From NCBI RefSeq assembly GCF_009600605.1, contig NZ_VWNA01000001.1, forward strand, positions 3,830,501 to 3,894,500: a stretch of DNA of 64,000 nucleotides, read 5' to 3'. Below are positions 12,989 to 21,468 of this stretch, piece after piece (position 1 is the first letter of the stretch; the number at the start of each line of letters is the position of its first letter). This stretch comes from Segnochrobactrum spirostomi. GTDB taxonomy: Bacteria > Pseudomonadota > Alphaproteobacteria > Rhizobiales > Segnochrobactraceae. The position numbers and the translations under genes were made by a program. A model generated the notes under the pieces. The model was not told where the DNA came from and searched no databases. It saw only the letters and a list, made by a program, of their open reading frames with translations.

Positions 12989-13483
12989 TCAGGGCGTCGC
13001 GGGGGCCGGCTGGGTGGGCGCGGCGGGTTCCGCACCGGCCGGGGCCCGGGCGCCGGGGCGCGGCGGCATCGGACGGGCGGCGAGCGCCTGGTCGAGCAGC
13101 GGCTTCACGGCCGCCACGCATTGCTGCGTGCTGTCCTCCGCGGCGCACTTGATCAGGATGCGGCCGCGCGGCCCGCCGTCGAACAGGAAGGCGGCGCCCT
13201 TGCCCATCATCGGCATCATCATCGGCGGATGGCGCCAGCCGCCGGGCCCACGATCTCCCGGGCCACGATCTCCCGGGCCCTTCGGTCCGTGCTGGCCCGG
13301 ACCCATATCGTCGGCCGGTCCACCCGGCTGGTCTGCGTCGTCTGCCGGGTCGGCCTGCGCAACGAGCATCGGATGATCAGTATTCGCAGGATCTCGGTGT
13401 GCAGGATCCGCAGAAATAGACTGAGCGATGGCCGCGCTGCTCAAGATTGTCAGTGCCGCGCCGACGAGGAGAATTTTCTTCAT
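12989..13483 (-). CDS. Exported Gly/Pro-rich protein of unknown function
   Basis: This 164-residue protein starts MKKILLVGAALTILSSAAIA, a good signal peptide with an AIAQS cleavage site, and has a GGAAG-like ribosome site. The mature part is low-complexity: a GPGDRGPGDRGPGG stretch caused by a short tandem DNA repeat (about 13250-13281), a PPMMMPMMG segment, a better-conserved region with two cysteines (KCAAEDSTQQC), and a Pro/Ala-rich tail. I do not recognise a family. It is the last host gene before the prophage. Confidence 0.65.
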   Translation of the reverse strand: MKKILLVGAALTILSSAAIAQSISADPAHRDPANTDHPMLVAQADPADDADQPGGPADDMGPGQHGPKGPGDRGPGDRGPGGWRHPPMMMPMMGKGAAFLFDGGPRGRILIKCAAEDSTQQCVAAVKPLLDQALAARPMPPRPGARAPAGAEPAAPTQPAPATP

Positions 13484-13640
13484 GTGTTCTTCCTTTCGCA
13501 TGCCCCAACGAGAGAACGCACGAAGGACGGAAAATCCGACGCGAAAACGGATGACAAATTCGTAAGGTTGCGGCGGATGCTGGAGGTATCGAAGGTCCCC
13601 GCTGGCGGCTCGTTCCTGGCCACGGTGCGCTTCGCACGCC

Positions 13641-13690
13641 GAACCCCACCCTGACCGGCTGCGCCGGTCTGTCCCTCCCCCTGGCAGGGG
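13641..13690. repeat. Dispersed intergenic palindrome, interrupted by the prophage
   Basis: This block holds a gaccggc/gccggtc hairpin (13653-13669) followed by ccctccccctggcagggg. Rejoined to the host sequence after 53305, it becomes ccctcccc-ctggc-aggggaggg, a palindromic stem. A related copy in inverted orientation lies at 53371-53424. Such elements are common between genes in Hyphomicrobiales genomes. Confidence 0.7.
13686..13690. repeat. 5-bp target site duplication, left copy (AGGGG)
   Basis: AGGGG directly precedes the TG that begins the prophage and is repeated at 53301-53305 directly after its terminal CA. A 5-bp duplication is what Mu-type transposition produces. Confidence 0.85.
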
Positions 13691-13712
13691 TGAAGCGCGA
13701 CACTTGATCCTG
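13691..13712 (+). repeat. Phage right-end terminal repeat (transposase site R1)
   Basis: Read inward, the end is TGAAGC followed by GCGACACTTGATCCTG. It matches the left end (read inward from 53300, TGTTAG then CGGACACATGATCTTG) at 15 of 22 positions with the same offset. This marks it as the outermost MuA binding site of the right end. Confidence 0.8.
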
Positions 13713-13718
13713 TAGCGC

Positions 13719-13734
13719 GGGACACATGAATTTG
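13719..13734 (+). promoter_or_regulatory. Second right-end transposase site (R2)
   Basis: GGGACACATGAATTTG repeats the end-site core exactly 22 bases (two helical turns) inside R1, in the same orientation. Mu also has closely spaced R1 and R2 sites. Confidence 0.65.
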
Positions 13735-13764
13735 GACCACGAATCACGGCGCCTCAGCGGCCTC

Positions 13765-13789
13765 TAAGGGGTGCGTCAGAGCACCCTTA
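13765..13789 (-). terminator. Hairpin after the last late gene
   Basis: taaggggtgc and gcaccctta pair with one bulge, 22 bases beyond the stop of the last phage gene. No T-run follows on the minus strand. It may end or protect the late transcript just inside the phage right end. Confidence 0.4.
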
Positions 13790-13811
13790 TAGCGCACTCA
13801 CGCACCCGCCG

Positions 13812-14441
13812 TCATAGCGCCGCCGCCGCGCGAAAAAACGCATCGATGTCGATGCCCGTTGCCGCTCCGATAGCCGCCGCGAGCGGGGTCGCTGCCTCGA
13901 ACGTGCCCGCCGCCGCGACGAGCATACGGGCTCCGAATTGCTTGTCCGCGGGAAGCGCGGCGATCACGGCCTCGATCGCGGCCGGAATGTCGCCGCGCGC
14001 CGCTGCCGCGAGCGCCTCGGCCTCGGTGATGAGGCCGAGGCGAGCCGCCTGCTCGAAGAACTGCCTCCGCGAAATAGCGGGGGGCGGCGGCGCTGCCGGC
14101 GCCGCGATCGAAATCCCCGCGTCGGCCGACCCTGCCCACATCGGCACGATCCGCGCGCCGACGATCGCCTCGGCCGTGCAGTCGGTGGCCGCCATCGTCG
14201 CCGGGTCGATCGTCGCCACCAGCGTCGCGCCCTCGATGGCACCGCCCGAGATCACCCAGGCACCGGGCAGCGTGACGGCCGGGGTCGCGATGTCCCGCGC
14301 GCCCGTCTCCGGATCGGGATCGCCCCACACGGCCGGCGCCGTCACGAGGTCGACGGCGAGCGTCGAGCCCGCCGCCACCTCGTGGAGCGCATCGAGCGCC
14401 ACCGCGCGCGCCGCATCGTCCTCAAAGCGATAGAGCCACAT
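13812..14441 (-). CDS. Last late-operon phage protein, unknown function
   Basis: This 209-residue acidic protein starts MWLYRFEDD and is the final gene of the tail/fibre operon, directly after two receptor-binding candidates. The first half is beta-rich (VTLPGAWVISGG..., resembling small phage tail accessory proteins). The second half is helical and Ala-rich, with an ISRRQFFEQAARLGLITEAEAL segment seen in proteins at this position in tailed-phage fibre loci. It may be a fibre assembly protein or chaperone, but I see no diagnostic motif. The ATG at 14441 lies 4 bases beyond the upstream gene stop. Confidence 0.6.
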   Translation of the reverse strand: MWLYRFEDDAARAVALDALHEVAAGSTLAVDLVTAPAVWGDPDPETGARDIATPAVTLPGAWVISGGAIEGATLVATIDPATMAATDCTAEAIVGARIVPMWAGSADAGISIAAPAAPPPPAISRRQFFEQAARLGLITEAEALAAAARGDIPAAIEAVIAALPADKQFGARMLVAAAGTFEAATPLAAAIGAATGIDIDAFFRAAAAL

Positions 14442-14445
14442 ATCG

Positions 14446-15882
14446 TCACCATGAGAGGCTGGAGAGGGCGGCGAGTTGCGCCGACGAGAGCGCGCGCCGG
14501 AAATAGACGAGGCGGCGCACATAGAAGGCAAAGCTGGCCGACAGCGCGATCGTCGGCGTCGTCGGCGTCGGGGCGACAGCGCCGCTCACGACAGCGGCGG
14601 CTGAGCCGTTACAGGAATAGGCGAGACCGGCACCCGCCTGCCAGCGCAGCACGGCCCGCGCCGGCTGCCCCACGGGTACCACGGCGTCACCGCCGCCCAC
14701 ATAAACTCCTCCGGTCGTGATGTCCGCGCGCGCATGCAGCACACCGGCCTGTGACTGAAAGCCGGCCGTCCAGCGATTGTTGTACGTGCCATCAGCGAGG
14801 ATCGAGATGGTCGCATAATCTGCCTCGACCCTGTTCGGGATCGAGGCTGCCATCAACTCGGCCATCATCGTGCCCCCACCCGGCGCGAACAGGCCCGGCG
14901 TGATCAGTGGCACACTCAAGCTGTCCGCCGCCCGCGTCACCGGCGCCGTCGTCGTGGGCAGCCGGGACGTGTCAGAGTGGCCGGCCTCAAGCTGCGCGTC
15001 CCAGACCGCGACGGTGTATCCGGCGCAGTTGTAGATCGGATAGATCGTGATCGTGCCGCTCGCGCCCGCCGTCGCGGTGATCGAGACGCGCTGCCAGACA
15101 CCACGCACCAGCGTCACATTGGCCGTGCTGCGTTGGGCCGCACCCGAAGCACCCGGCACGTCCATGGCAATGTTCGACGTCGTCAGGCTGTCGCCGCCAT
15201 CGACCAGCATGAGGCGGACCGAAAACCTGTAGGTCACGCCGGCGGTCGCCGCGATGCCGCTCTGCGCCACATAGGCAGCAGAGGCGGCCGACATCCGCAG
15301 CAGTCGCGCCGCGCCGCCGTCGGGCGCCGTCGCTGCAACACCAAGCACGCTCGCGTTCGCGCCAATCGTCCACGGCGACATCGAGATGTCGTCCGATTGC
15401 AACGCGGCCTTTGTCCGGCTCGGCTCGAAGAGCGCCCCGATCCGCTGGCCGCTCGCGTCGAACTCGTGCCGCGCCACGCCCGCTGCCGCCATCAGCGTGG
15501 TGCCGGTCGGCCCGAGATAGGTCGCGATCGACGGGCGCGGAAACGACCCGCCGAGGCTCGCCGCCCAGGCGCCCAGGTCACCCGATACGACCCCGACGTC
15601 TCGGCCCCAGTAGGCCCCGCCGACCGGCGACAGGACGAGGTCCGGCTCGCCGCCGGCGACCGTCGCGATCCGCTGCATCTCGCCGGCCATCGCGATCGCC
15701 GCCGCCGGACCATTGAGCGTCGAGGCCAGCACCTGCGTGCGGCCCAGCGCAGCGCGGGCAGCCCCGCCGGCGCCGAGCAGCGCCGCCGGATCGAACCGCA
15801 CGCCGGCTGCCGAGCGGTTGTGCCCGACCACCGCACCGCCCCCGAGCGGGTCCGCGAGCTCATAGCTGTCGAGACGAGCCAT
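14446..15882 (-). CDS. Phage receptor-binding/tail fibre-like protein, paralog 2
   Basis: This 478-residue protein is a paralog of the protein encoded at 15886-17337. Shared landmarks are an N-terminal LLGAGGAARAAL-like segment, SPVGGAYWGRDVG near residue 85, a beta-sandwich with FSVRLMLVDGGDSLTT near residue 230, and TTTAPVTRAADS near residue 300. The central part resembles carbohydrate-binding modules found in phage fibre and head-spike proteins. The C-terminal 160 residues look like a LamG/concanavalin-type fold (GTYNNRWTAGFQ..., FYVRRLVYFRRALSSAQL). A role in host surface binding is inferred from position and fold. Confidence 0.65.
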   Translation of the reverse strand: MARLDSYELADPLGGGAVVGHNRSAAGVRFDPAALLGAGGAARAALGRTQVLASTLNGPAAAIAMAGEMQRIATVAGGEPDLVLSPVGGAYWGRDVGVVSGDLGAWAASLGGSFPRPSIATYLGPTGTTLMAAAGVARHEFDASGQRIGALFEPSRTKAALQSDDISMSPWTIGANASVLGVAATAPDGGAARLLRMSAASAAYVAQSGIAATAGVTYRFSVRLMLVDGGDSLTTSNIAMDVPGASGAAQRSTANVTLVRGVWQRVSITATAGASGTITIYPIYNCAGYTVAVWDAQLEAGHSDTSRLPTTTAPVTRAADSLSVPLITPGLFAPGGGTMMAELMAASIPNRVEADYATISILADGTYNNRWTAGFQSQAGVLHARADITTGGVYVGGGDAVVPVGQPARAVLRWQAGAGLAYSCNGSAAAVVSGAVAPTPTTPTIALSASFAFYVRRLVYFRRALSSAQLAALSSLSW

Positions 15883-15885
15883 GGA

Positions 15886-17337
15886 TCACCACGTCGTCAC
15901 GGAGAGCGCCTGGAGCTGCGCGTCCGAGAGAGGCGTGCGCCAGTAGGCGAAGCGGCGGAGGTGCGCCGACATCGTCGAGGCGAAGAACAGCGCGATCGGC
16001 GTCGGACTGGCAGGTGGTGAGGATCCAATGCCGGTCGGCACCCGACCATTGATCGACCACCTCATCCCGGCGCCCCACGTAGCCGTCATGCGCACCACGG
16101 CACCAGCCGCGACGGCAACCTCTTCCGAGCGACCCAACTCGCCGGACGCGCCGAGCGCGATATGCTGAGCGTATAATGATCCGGACTGCCCCCGCAGGCG
16201 CGCCAAAGCCCCGGGATTGGCCCATGTGCCCCCGCGCTGAAAGCCCACGTCGAGCACTAGGCTCGAAGCACCTGCGGGAGCTGCGGGGACGCTGGCCTCG
16301 ACCAGGTACGTACCCGCCATCGTTGAGAACGACGATGGTTCCATCAAGGGGATGGATGCGTAGTCCCCCGCGCGCGTCACCGGCGCCGTGGTCGTAACAA
16401 TGTTCGACGTCAAGGCCGAACCGACGCCAACCTGAGCGCCCCACACAGCGACTTGATAGCCGCCGTGGTCATAGATCGGGACGATCGTCATCGTCCCGTT
16501 GGCCTGCGTCGTCGCAGTCACGCGCACGCGCCGCCACAGCCCTTTGACCAGCGTGACCGGCTCGGCCGTGGCGCGCGATACCGCATTGCCGGCGTCGCGA
16601 ACGTCCAATGCGATGTGATTGGTGGTGAGCGTATCCCCACCATCGACGAGCATGAGCCAAACGGAGAATGTGTATGTCGTACCCGCGACGCCGGTGATCC
16701 CACCCTGCGAAACGAACGCGTTCGCGGAGGCAGACATGACGAGCACCTTGGCGGCGGTTCCGTCCGGTGCGGTCACCGTCGGCCCGGCAATTGAGGCGGC
16801 CGGGCCCAGCCCCCACGGCGGCACCGAGATGTCGTTGGAGCGCAGTGCCGAGTTCGTCTCGCTCGCCTCCGTCAACAACCCCTGCCGATCACCCGTCACC
16901 GGGTCGCACGCGAACCGCGGCACGCCCGCCGCCGCCGGCAGCATCAGCCCGGACGGCCCGAAATAGGTCGCCGCCGACGTGCGCGTGAATGCCCCGCCCA
17001 TGCCGGCGCACCACGCCGCGAGGTCGCCCGAAATGCTGCCGACATCCCGCGCCCAATAGGTGCCCGCGAGGGGCGACATCACCATGTCGGGCTCGATGCC
17101 GGTCACCGCCGCGAGCCGCCGCTGCTCGGCCGCCATCTGCACGGCGGCGGTGGGCGCCGAAATCGCGGCCGCCGTCGCCGCGAAATTCGACGCCAGCGCC
17201 TGCACCGCCGGCCCGGCGCCGAGGAGCCCGGCGACGTCGTAGCGGACCGTCCGGCCGTTGCTGTCGTGCCCGATCGCCGCGCCGCCGCCGCCGGCGTCAC
17301 CCCACGGCAGCGACAGGAGCCCTCGTCCCGTGCTCAT
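15886..17337 (-). CDS. Phage receptor-binding/tail fibre-like protein, paralog 1
   Basis: This 483-residue protein shares the architecture of the next gene: SPLAGTYWARDVGSISGDL near residue 95, YTFSVWLMLVDGGDTLTT near residue 235, TTTAPVTRAGDYASIPL near residue 310, and a C-terminal RRFAYWRTPLSDAQLQAL segment typical of LamG-like domains. The two genes are 3 bases apart and look like a tandem duplication that has diverged, most visibly in the C-terminal half. It overlaps the upstream DUF4376 gene by 4 bases. It probably binds host surface glycans, by position at the distal end of the tail operon. Confidence 0.65.
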   Translation of the reverse strand: MSTGRGLLSLPWGDAGGGGAAIGHDSNGRTVRYDVAGLLGAGPAVQALASNFAATAAAISAPTAAVQMAAEQRRLAAVTGIEPDMVMSPLAGTYWARDVGSISGDLAAWCAGMGGAFTRTSAATYFGPSGLMLPAAAGVPRFACDPVTGDRQGLLTEASETNSALRSNDISVPPWGLGPAASIAGPTVTAPDGTAAKVLVMSASANAFVSQGGITGVAGTTYTFSVWLMLVDGGDTLTTNHIALDVRDAGNAVSRATAEPVTLVKGLWRRVRVTATTQANGTMTIVPIYDHGGYQVAVWGAQVGVGSALTSNIVTTTAPVTRAGDYASIPLMEPSSFSTMAGTYLVEASVPAAPAGASSLVLDVGFQRGGTWANPGALARLRGQSGSLYAQHIALGASGELGRSEEVAVAAGAVVRMTATWGAGMRWSINGRVPTGIGSSPPASPTPIALFFASTMSAHLRRFAYWRTPLSDAQLQALSVTTW

Positions 17338-17924
17338 TCGGGCCACCCGGCCGTGATGTCGATCGCCGCGAGCGCCGCCTCGTCGCCGGCCGCGAGCGCA
17401 GCATCCTTGAGCGCGCGCGCGGCCTGCCGAAGCGCCGCCGCATAGCCGATCGCGGCCGCCGCGAGGGCGAGGCCGTCTTCGGCCGTCGGCAGTGGGATGC
17501 GGCTGTTGTCGACCGCGATCCAGCCGGCCGCATAGCCCTCCGGCCACGCGACGGCGAGCCCAATTGCCGACTGCGCCACCGCCGCCATGGCGGCGAGGCG
17601 CGACAGCGAGGCGTCGTCGATCGCGACACGCCGGCCGTCATAGGCCGCGCCCTCGCGGGTCCTCACCGCGAGTTGCCCCTCGATCGCGGCGATCAGATCG
17701 GCGCGCTCGTCGTCAAGCGGCCGAGGCGGCGGCATCAGCCGGCCGTCCCGGAGCACCCAGCCGACGCCGGCGTCGTCCTGAATAATCCACCGTCCGCCGC
17801 GCGCCGCGGCGCGAGAGGTGTTGCCCCACGTCGCCGCCACGCCGTCGGCCGACAGCACGACGTCGTCGCCGACCACGATGGACGCGATCACGATGCCGTC
17901 CCGAGTTTCGTGCAGCACTGTCAT
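17334..17924 (-). CDS. DUF4376-type tail fibre accessory protein
   Basis: This 196-residue protein starts MTVLHETRDGIVIAS and has an N-terminal region of small beta-strands with GRWIIQDDAGVGWVLRDG. The helical second half contains RREGAAYDGRRVAIDDAS-like and WPEGYAAGWIAVDNSRIPL blocks. This half matches the DUF4376 pattern found in phage tail fibre loci. It sits between the Gly-rich fibre and the paired receptor-binding candidates, so it is likely a fibre-associated structural or assembly protein. A GTG at 17933, overlapping the previous stop, is an alternative start. Confidence 0.65.
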   Translation of the reverse strand: MTVLHETRDGIVIASIVVGDDVVLSADGVAATWGNTSRAAARGGRWIIQDDAGVGWVLRDGRLMPPPRPLDDERADLIAAIEGQLAVRTREGAAYDGRRVAIDDASLSRLAAMAAVAQSAIGLAVAWPEGYAAGWIAVDNSRIPLPTAEDGLALAAAAIGYAAALRQAARALKDAALAAGDEAALAAIDITAGWPE

Positions 17925-17929
17925 GTCGC

Positions 17930-19045
17930 TCACCACGTCCACTGGTACATGCAGATGCCTTGCTTCCCGGCACCGCTCGCGTAGCTGGAGCCGGTGTTCG
18001 AGGGGTCGTAGGCGCCGCCGCCGCCGCTGCCCCATGCGGAGCCCACGATGCCGGCAGGCGATCCGGCTCGACCGCCGCCGCCCCACCAGGATGGCCCGCC
18101 ATATCCAGAGAGCAGTTGCGCGGCGCACTGACCGTCGCCGCCCCAGCCGCCGGGGATCAGGACGCATTGCGCCGGCACCGTGGCGCCCGAGCTGCCGCCA
18201 CCCGATCCGCCCGCCGTGCTGGCCGGCGCGGTGCGGAGACCGCCACCGCCGCCGGGCGCCACAGCGAGAGTGCCGAACGATGAGGATCCGCCGCCGTTCC
18301 CGGGATTGGCACCCGACACCGCCACCCCGCCCGCGCCGATGGTGATCGAGTAGGTCGCCCCACCAACGATATCGATATGACCGATGATGCTCGCCCCCGC
18401 GCCGCCGCCGGCGCCGCCGAGTGTCATCGCCGAGGTGGTGCCCTGACAGCCGCCACCGCTCGCGCCGCCGCCCGTCAGCACGAGGTCCACGCCCGTCGCG
18501 TAGCTCGGCGCGACGACGGAGCCGGTAACCGTCACGAATTGCGGGAGATTGAGAGCGCCCGAGAACGACCCCTGATCCGCGATATGACCCGAGGTGCCGT
18601 CGATCACGATCCGCGCGGGCACGCCGGCGAGGAGCATGCCGGCCGGAAGATTGGCCGAGCCCCGCCATTTGAGCGGGAGGGCGGCCAGCCCGTTGACCGC
18701 GAGCGTCGCCGCACCCGCAGAGTTGCTTGCGGCCGGGATGATCGTCAGCTCGCGCAGCTCTGCGTAGCTCGCCGGTGCGGGCGTCAATGTGGCCGTCAGC
18801 GCGTTGCCCGCGCCGCCGCCGGCGACGTAGGACAAGGCCTGCGAGCGCACCGCCCGCAGCAACTGCGTCAGATCGGAGGCGCTTGGTGCCTGTCCCGACC
18901 CGGTGATCAGGTTGACGAGTTCGCGGAGAGGATGCTCGATTGCTGCGGCCCGCGGGATCGATCCCTTAACCCCCGCAGACGGATTGCCGTCGACATACCC
19001 CGCGTTCGCATCGCCGCCGTCGTTGTACGGGCTGACATATTTCAT
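17930..19045 (-). CDS. Tail fibre with glycine-rich adhesin tip
   Basis: This 371-residue protein starts MKYVSPYNDGGDANAGYVDG, a typical phage fibre N-terminus that contacts the baseplate. Residues 30-190 are a mixed beta region. From about residue 185 to the end it is dominated by polyglycine runs (GGGASGGGCQG, GGAGGGAGAS, PGGGGGL, WWGGGGRAG, GSGGGGAYDP). This resembles the polyglycine-sandwich tips of T4-like gp38 adhesins, where loops between Gly strands read the receptor. Two isolated cysteines sit in the Gly-rich part. It follows gp48 in the operon, as fibres do in Mu. Confidence 0.75.
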   Translation of the reverse strand: MKYVSPYNDGGDANAGYVDGNPSAGVKGSIPRAAAIEHPLRELVNLITGSGQAPSASDLTQLLRAVRSQALSYVAGGGAGNALTATLTPAPASYAELRELTIIPAASNSAGAATLAVNGLAALPLKWRGSANLPAGMLLAGVPARIVIDGTSGHIADQGSFSGALNLPQFVTVTGSVVAPSYATGVDLVLTGGGASGGGCQGTTSAMTLGGAGGGAGASIIGHIDIVGGATYSITIGAGGVAVSGANPGNGGGSSSFGTLAVAPGGGGGLRTAPASTAGGSGGGSSGATVPAQCVLIPGGWGGDGQCAAQLLSGYGGPSWWGGGGRAGSPAGIVGSAWGSGGGGAYDPSNTGSSYASGAGKQGICMYQWTW

Positions 19046-19058
19046 GCCGCGCTCCCTT

Positions 19059-19805
19059 TCATGCCGCGGTCCCATAGGAGAATGTGAGATCGGTGTGCGC
19101 GGGCTTACGGCGCCGCACGTAGCATTCGAGGTCGGTCGCCGCGTCGAACCGCACCATCGGATCGACGCCGCACTCGCCGCCGTCGCCCCCCGTCCGAAAC
19201 CAGACGAGCGGCGCGGAGAGCACCGTCATGATCCACGTAAACCGCAGATCCTCGGGGCCGATTTCCCACCGCGGATAGACCGCCACAGCCGCTTCGAGCG
19301 GCACCCCGTCCTCGTCCACGATCGTCGCGGCGTCGCTGTCGAGCAGCGGCGCGATCGCGTTGGCGACCGGCACCGACGTGTCGCCGACCGAGGACACCCC
19401 GCACTCGAACGGCCGCGGCTCGGTGATGGTGACGTCGTAGCCGAGCGCCTCGGCGAGCCCGATGAAATAGCCGATGTTCGCCCCGCCGCGCGCGGTCCAG
19501 CGCTGATGCGCGAGCGTTCGGCGCTGCTGGAGCGAGAGCGTCGTCGGGTCGACGCCGCAGGGGTCGCGGCCGAGCACACGCTCCCAATCATCGATCGTGT
19601 CGGTCGCGGTACGCGGATCGATCTCGTCGAGAAAAGCCGCCGCCCGCCGCTCCACCTCGGCGAGGCCGTCGGCCCAGGCGGTCAGCACCGCGGCGATCAT
19701 GCTGTCGCGGGTCCGTGGCAGCAGCCATCCCGGCGGGAGCAGCGTCAGCGCCTCGTCGAGGATCTCCGCCTCGTCCCGCGGCACATAGGGTTCGGCGGCG
19801 CTCAC
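19059..19805 (-). CDS. DUF2313 (gp48-like) baseplate protein
   Basis: This 248-residue protein matches the DUF2313/YmfQ family, which is Mu gp48, a baseplate wedge component near the tail tip. Visible features are LLPPGWLLPR near residue 22, an IDPRTATDTIDDWER block near 65, and QQRRTLAHQRWTARGGANIGYF near 95, the hallmark of the family. It starts with a GTG whose GTGA overlaps the gp47 stop, giving translational coupling. The order gp45-gp46-gp47-gp48-fibre is as in Mu. Confidence 0.88.
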   Translation of the reverse strand: MSAAEPYVPRDEAEILDEALTLLPPGWLLPRTRDSMIAAVLTAWADGLAEVERRAAAFLDEIDPRTATDTIDDWERVLGRDPCGVDPTTLSLQQRRTLAHQRWTARGGANIGYFIGLAEALGYDVTITEPRPFECGVSSVGDTSVPVANAIAPLLDSDAATIVDEDGVPLEAAVAVYPRWEIGPEDLRFTWIMTVLSAPLVWFRTGGDGGECGVDPMVRFDAATDLECYVRRRKPAHTDLTFSYGTAA

Positions 19806-20944
19806 GTCAGAGCGCTCCAGGTGATCGCACCCACGATCGGCAGCTCGGTCGCCGCCGGCGCGATGTCGGCCGCCGGCGTGATGAGGCGGTGCGCATATTC
19901 GCCGCTCGCGGCCGAGATCGCCTCGTCGAGCCGCGACAGTCGCATCAGGACACCGATGCGCGCCTCGGTCGCGAAATGCGCCGCGACGGCTCCCGAAACG
20001 GCGGCCCGCACCGCCACCTGATCCGGATCGAGGGCCACCGAGATCGGCACCGGCACGAGCGTCGCCGCGACTGGGATCACGTCGGCCGTCACCGGCCGCA
20101 CGCCATTCTCCGGCCGGACGCCGTCGAGATAGGTGCCGATGGCCGCGAGTTCTGCCGCCGTCGCGGCGCGCGGCGCCGACACGGTCCCCATGGCGACGAC
20201 GACGCCGACCCGGCCGCGTCCGGCATAATTCTCGATGGCGGTGACGTGGGAGATCGCGAAATTGTTGCCCACCCATGCCCGGTAGTCGGCGAGATTGCCG
20301 CCATGCGCGGGCTCGCGAATTTCGGCCAGCAGTCGCGCGAGCAGCGAGGCGTCGGCCTCGATCGCCGCGCCGCCGGCGATGCCCTCGCCGTCAACCACGG
20401 CCTCTTGCGCCGCGAGCCCTGTGATCGGCGACACGAGCGAGAGCCGCGTCGCCGCCGCCGCATTTCCGGCGACGCCCGCGTCCACCGCCCGCAAAGAGAG
20501 CGTCGCGCCGCTCCCGGCGGAGACGGTCACCACCGCCGTCGTCTCGTAGAGCGTCGAGCCGGCGCCGCGCAGCAGCGTGCCGATCGGGATCGCCACGCCG
20601 GCCGTGCCGGCGGCGGCGGTTACCGTGGCGTAGCCGACGGCTCGCGTCGCCGCGCGCCGGGCGAGGCCCCAGATGCCGGCGTGCCGTTCGAGCTGTGCGC
20701 TCTCGGCCGTGTCCGGAAAATATTGCTGGCCCCACCACCAAATGTGGAGGTGCGCCTCGTAGATCTGCATCGCCTGCACGCGCAGCAGCATGGCGATCAC
20801 GCCGCGCGGGTCGCGCACCGCGCGCGAGATGGCCGCCGGCGTCGCGTCGGGCGCGCGCGCGGCGACGACGGCGGTGAACGCAGCCTCGGCGCGGGTTTCG
20901 GCGCGGGCGATCAGCTCGGCCGGGGTCGGGATGCGATAGCTCAT
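19802..20944 (-). CDS. Baseplate J / gp47 family protein
   Basis: This 380-residue protein belongs to the baseplate J family (Mu gp47), which forms the baseplate wedges of contractile tails. It begins MSYRIPTPAELIARAET, has a small-residue beta-rich core with GTAGVAIPIGTLLRGAG near residue 110, and a GGNLADYRAWV motif near 215 that is typical of the family. It overlaps the upstream gp46 gene by 4 bases. The predicted start at 20944 gives normal family length. Confidence 0.9.
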   Translation of the reverse strand: MSYRIPTPAELIARAETRAEAAFTAVVAARAPDATPAAISRAVRDPRGVIAMLLRVQAMQIYEAHLHIWWWGQQYFPDTAESAQLERHAGIWGLARRAATRAVGYATVTAAAGTAGVAIPIGTLLRGAGSTLYETTAVVTVSAGSGATLSLRAVDAGVAGNAAAATRLSLVSPITGLAAQEAVVDGEGIAGGAAIEADASLLARLLAEIREPAHGGNLADYRAWVGNNFAISHVTAIENYAGRGRVGVVVAMGTVSAPRAATAAELAAIGTYLDGVRPENGVRPVTADVIPVAATLVPVPISVALDPDQVAVRAAVSGAVAAHFATEARIGVLMRLSRLDEAISAASGEYAHRLITPAADIAPAATELPIVGAITWSALT

Positions 20945-21408
20945 CCGCCCACCCGCCGCGTCAGCGTGATCTCGTGGCCGAGCACCGCGGCGCGAAACCC
21001 GAGCACCTCGGCGCCGACCCACGCGACCTCGATCTCGGCCGGCTCGCTCAGCTCGTCACCGGCCCAGCCGAGCGCTTCGGTCAGATAATGCTCGGCCGCG
21101 AGCAGGGTGATTTCCGTTTTCTTCGCCCGTTCGAGCAGCCACAACCTGGAGCCCGCGCGCCGGCGTTGCGCGTCGAGTGCATCGCCCGCCCAGCCTCGCC
21201 GCTCCGAGAGCGATGCAGGCTGATTGAGTTCGGTGATCCCGCTCGGCAGCGGGTCGTCGGTGCGCGCCCGCCGGTCGAGCCCGATCGACATCAGCATCGG
21301 CGTCACTGCCGTCGGGTCGAGCACCAGGTCGCCATCCTCGCCGAGGCTGAGGTCGGCGCGCCGGGTCGAAGCGTCGAAGATGAGCGCGAGGTCGATGAAT
21401 TCGTTCAT
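20941..21408 (-). CDS. Phage gp46-like baseplate protein
   Basis: This 155-residue protein matches the Mu gp46 family, a GpW/gp25-type baseplate component. Signs are the LSLGEDGDLVLD segment near residue 20, an ISIGLDRRARTDDPLP-like block, RRGWAGDALDA, and SRLWLLERAKKT near residue 87. I chose the ATG at 21408; a GTG at 21444 would run into the dyad at 21441-21460. The 60-base gap before it interrupts an otherwise overlapping operon and carries that dyad exactly 33 bases upstream of this ATG. Confidence 0.88.
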   Translation of the reverse strand: MNEFIDLALIFDASTRRADLSLGEDGDLVLDPTAVTPMLMSIGLDRRARTDDPLPSGITELNQPASLSERRGWAGDALDAQRRRAGSRLWLLERAKKTEITLLAAEHYLTEALGWAGDELSEPAEIEVAWVGAEVLGFRAAVLGHEITLTRRVGG

Positions 21409-21440
21409 GCGCGCAGTGTCCGCGCGCGCGCGAGCCCCGT

Positions 21441-21460
21441 TCACACCCGCAGGCGCGGGT
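21441..21460 (-). promoter_or_regulatory. Dyad element copy 1 (upstream of gp46)
   Basis: TCACACCCGCAGGCGCGGGT is one of three near-identical 20-bp elements in the phage; the others are at 33636 and 42567. It is a 6-bp inverted repeat around a 4-base centre plus an invariant flank. Left edge to gp46 ATG is 33 bases. It may be an activator site or an RNA hairpin. Confidence 0.6.
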
Positions 21461-21468
21461 GCGTGTCG

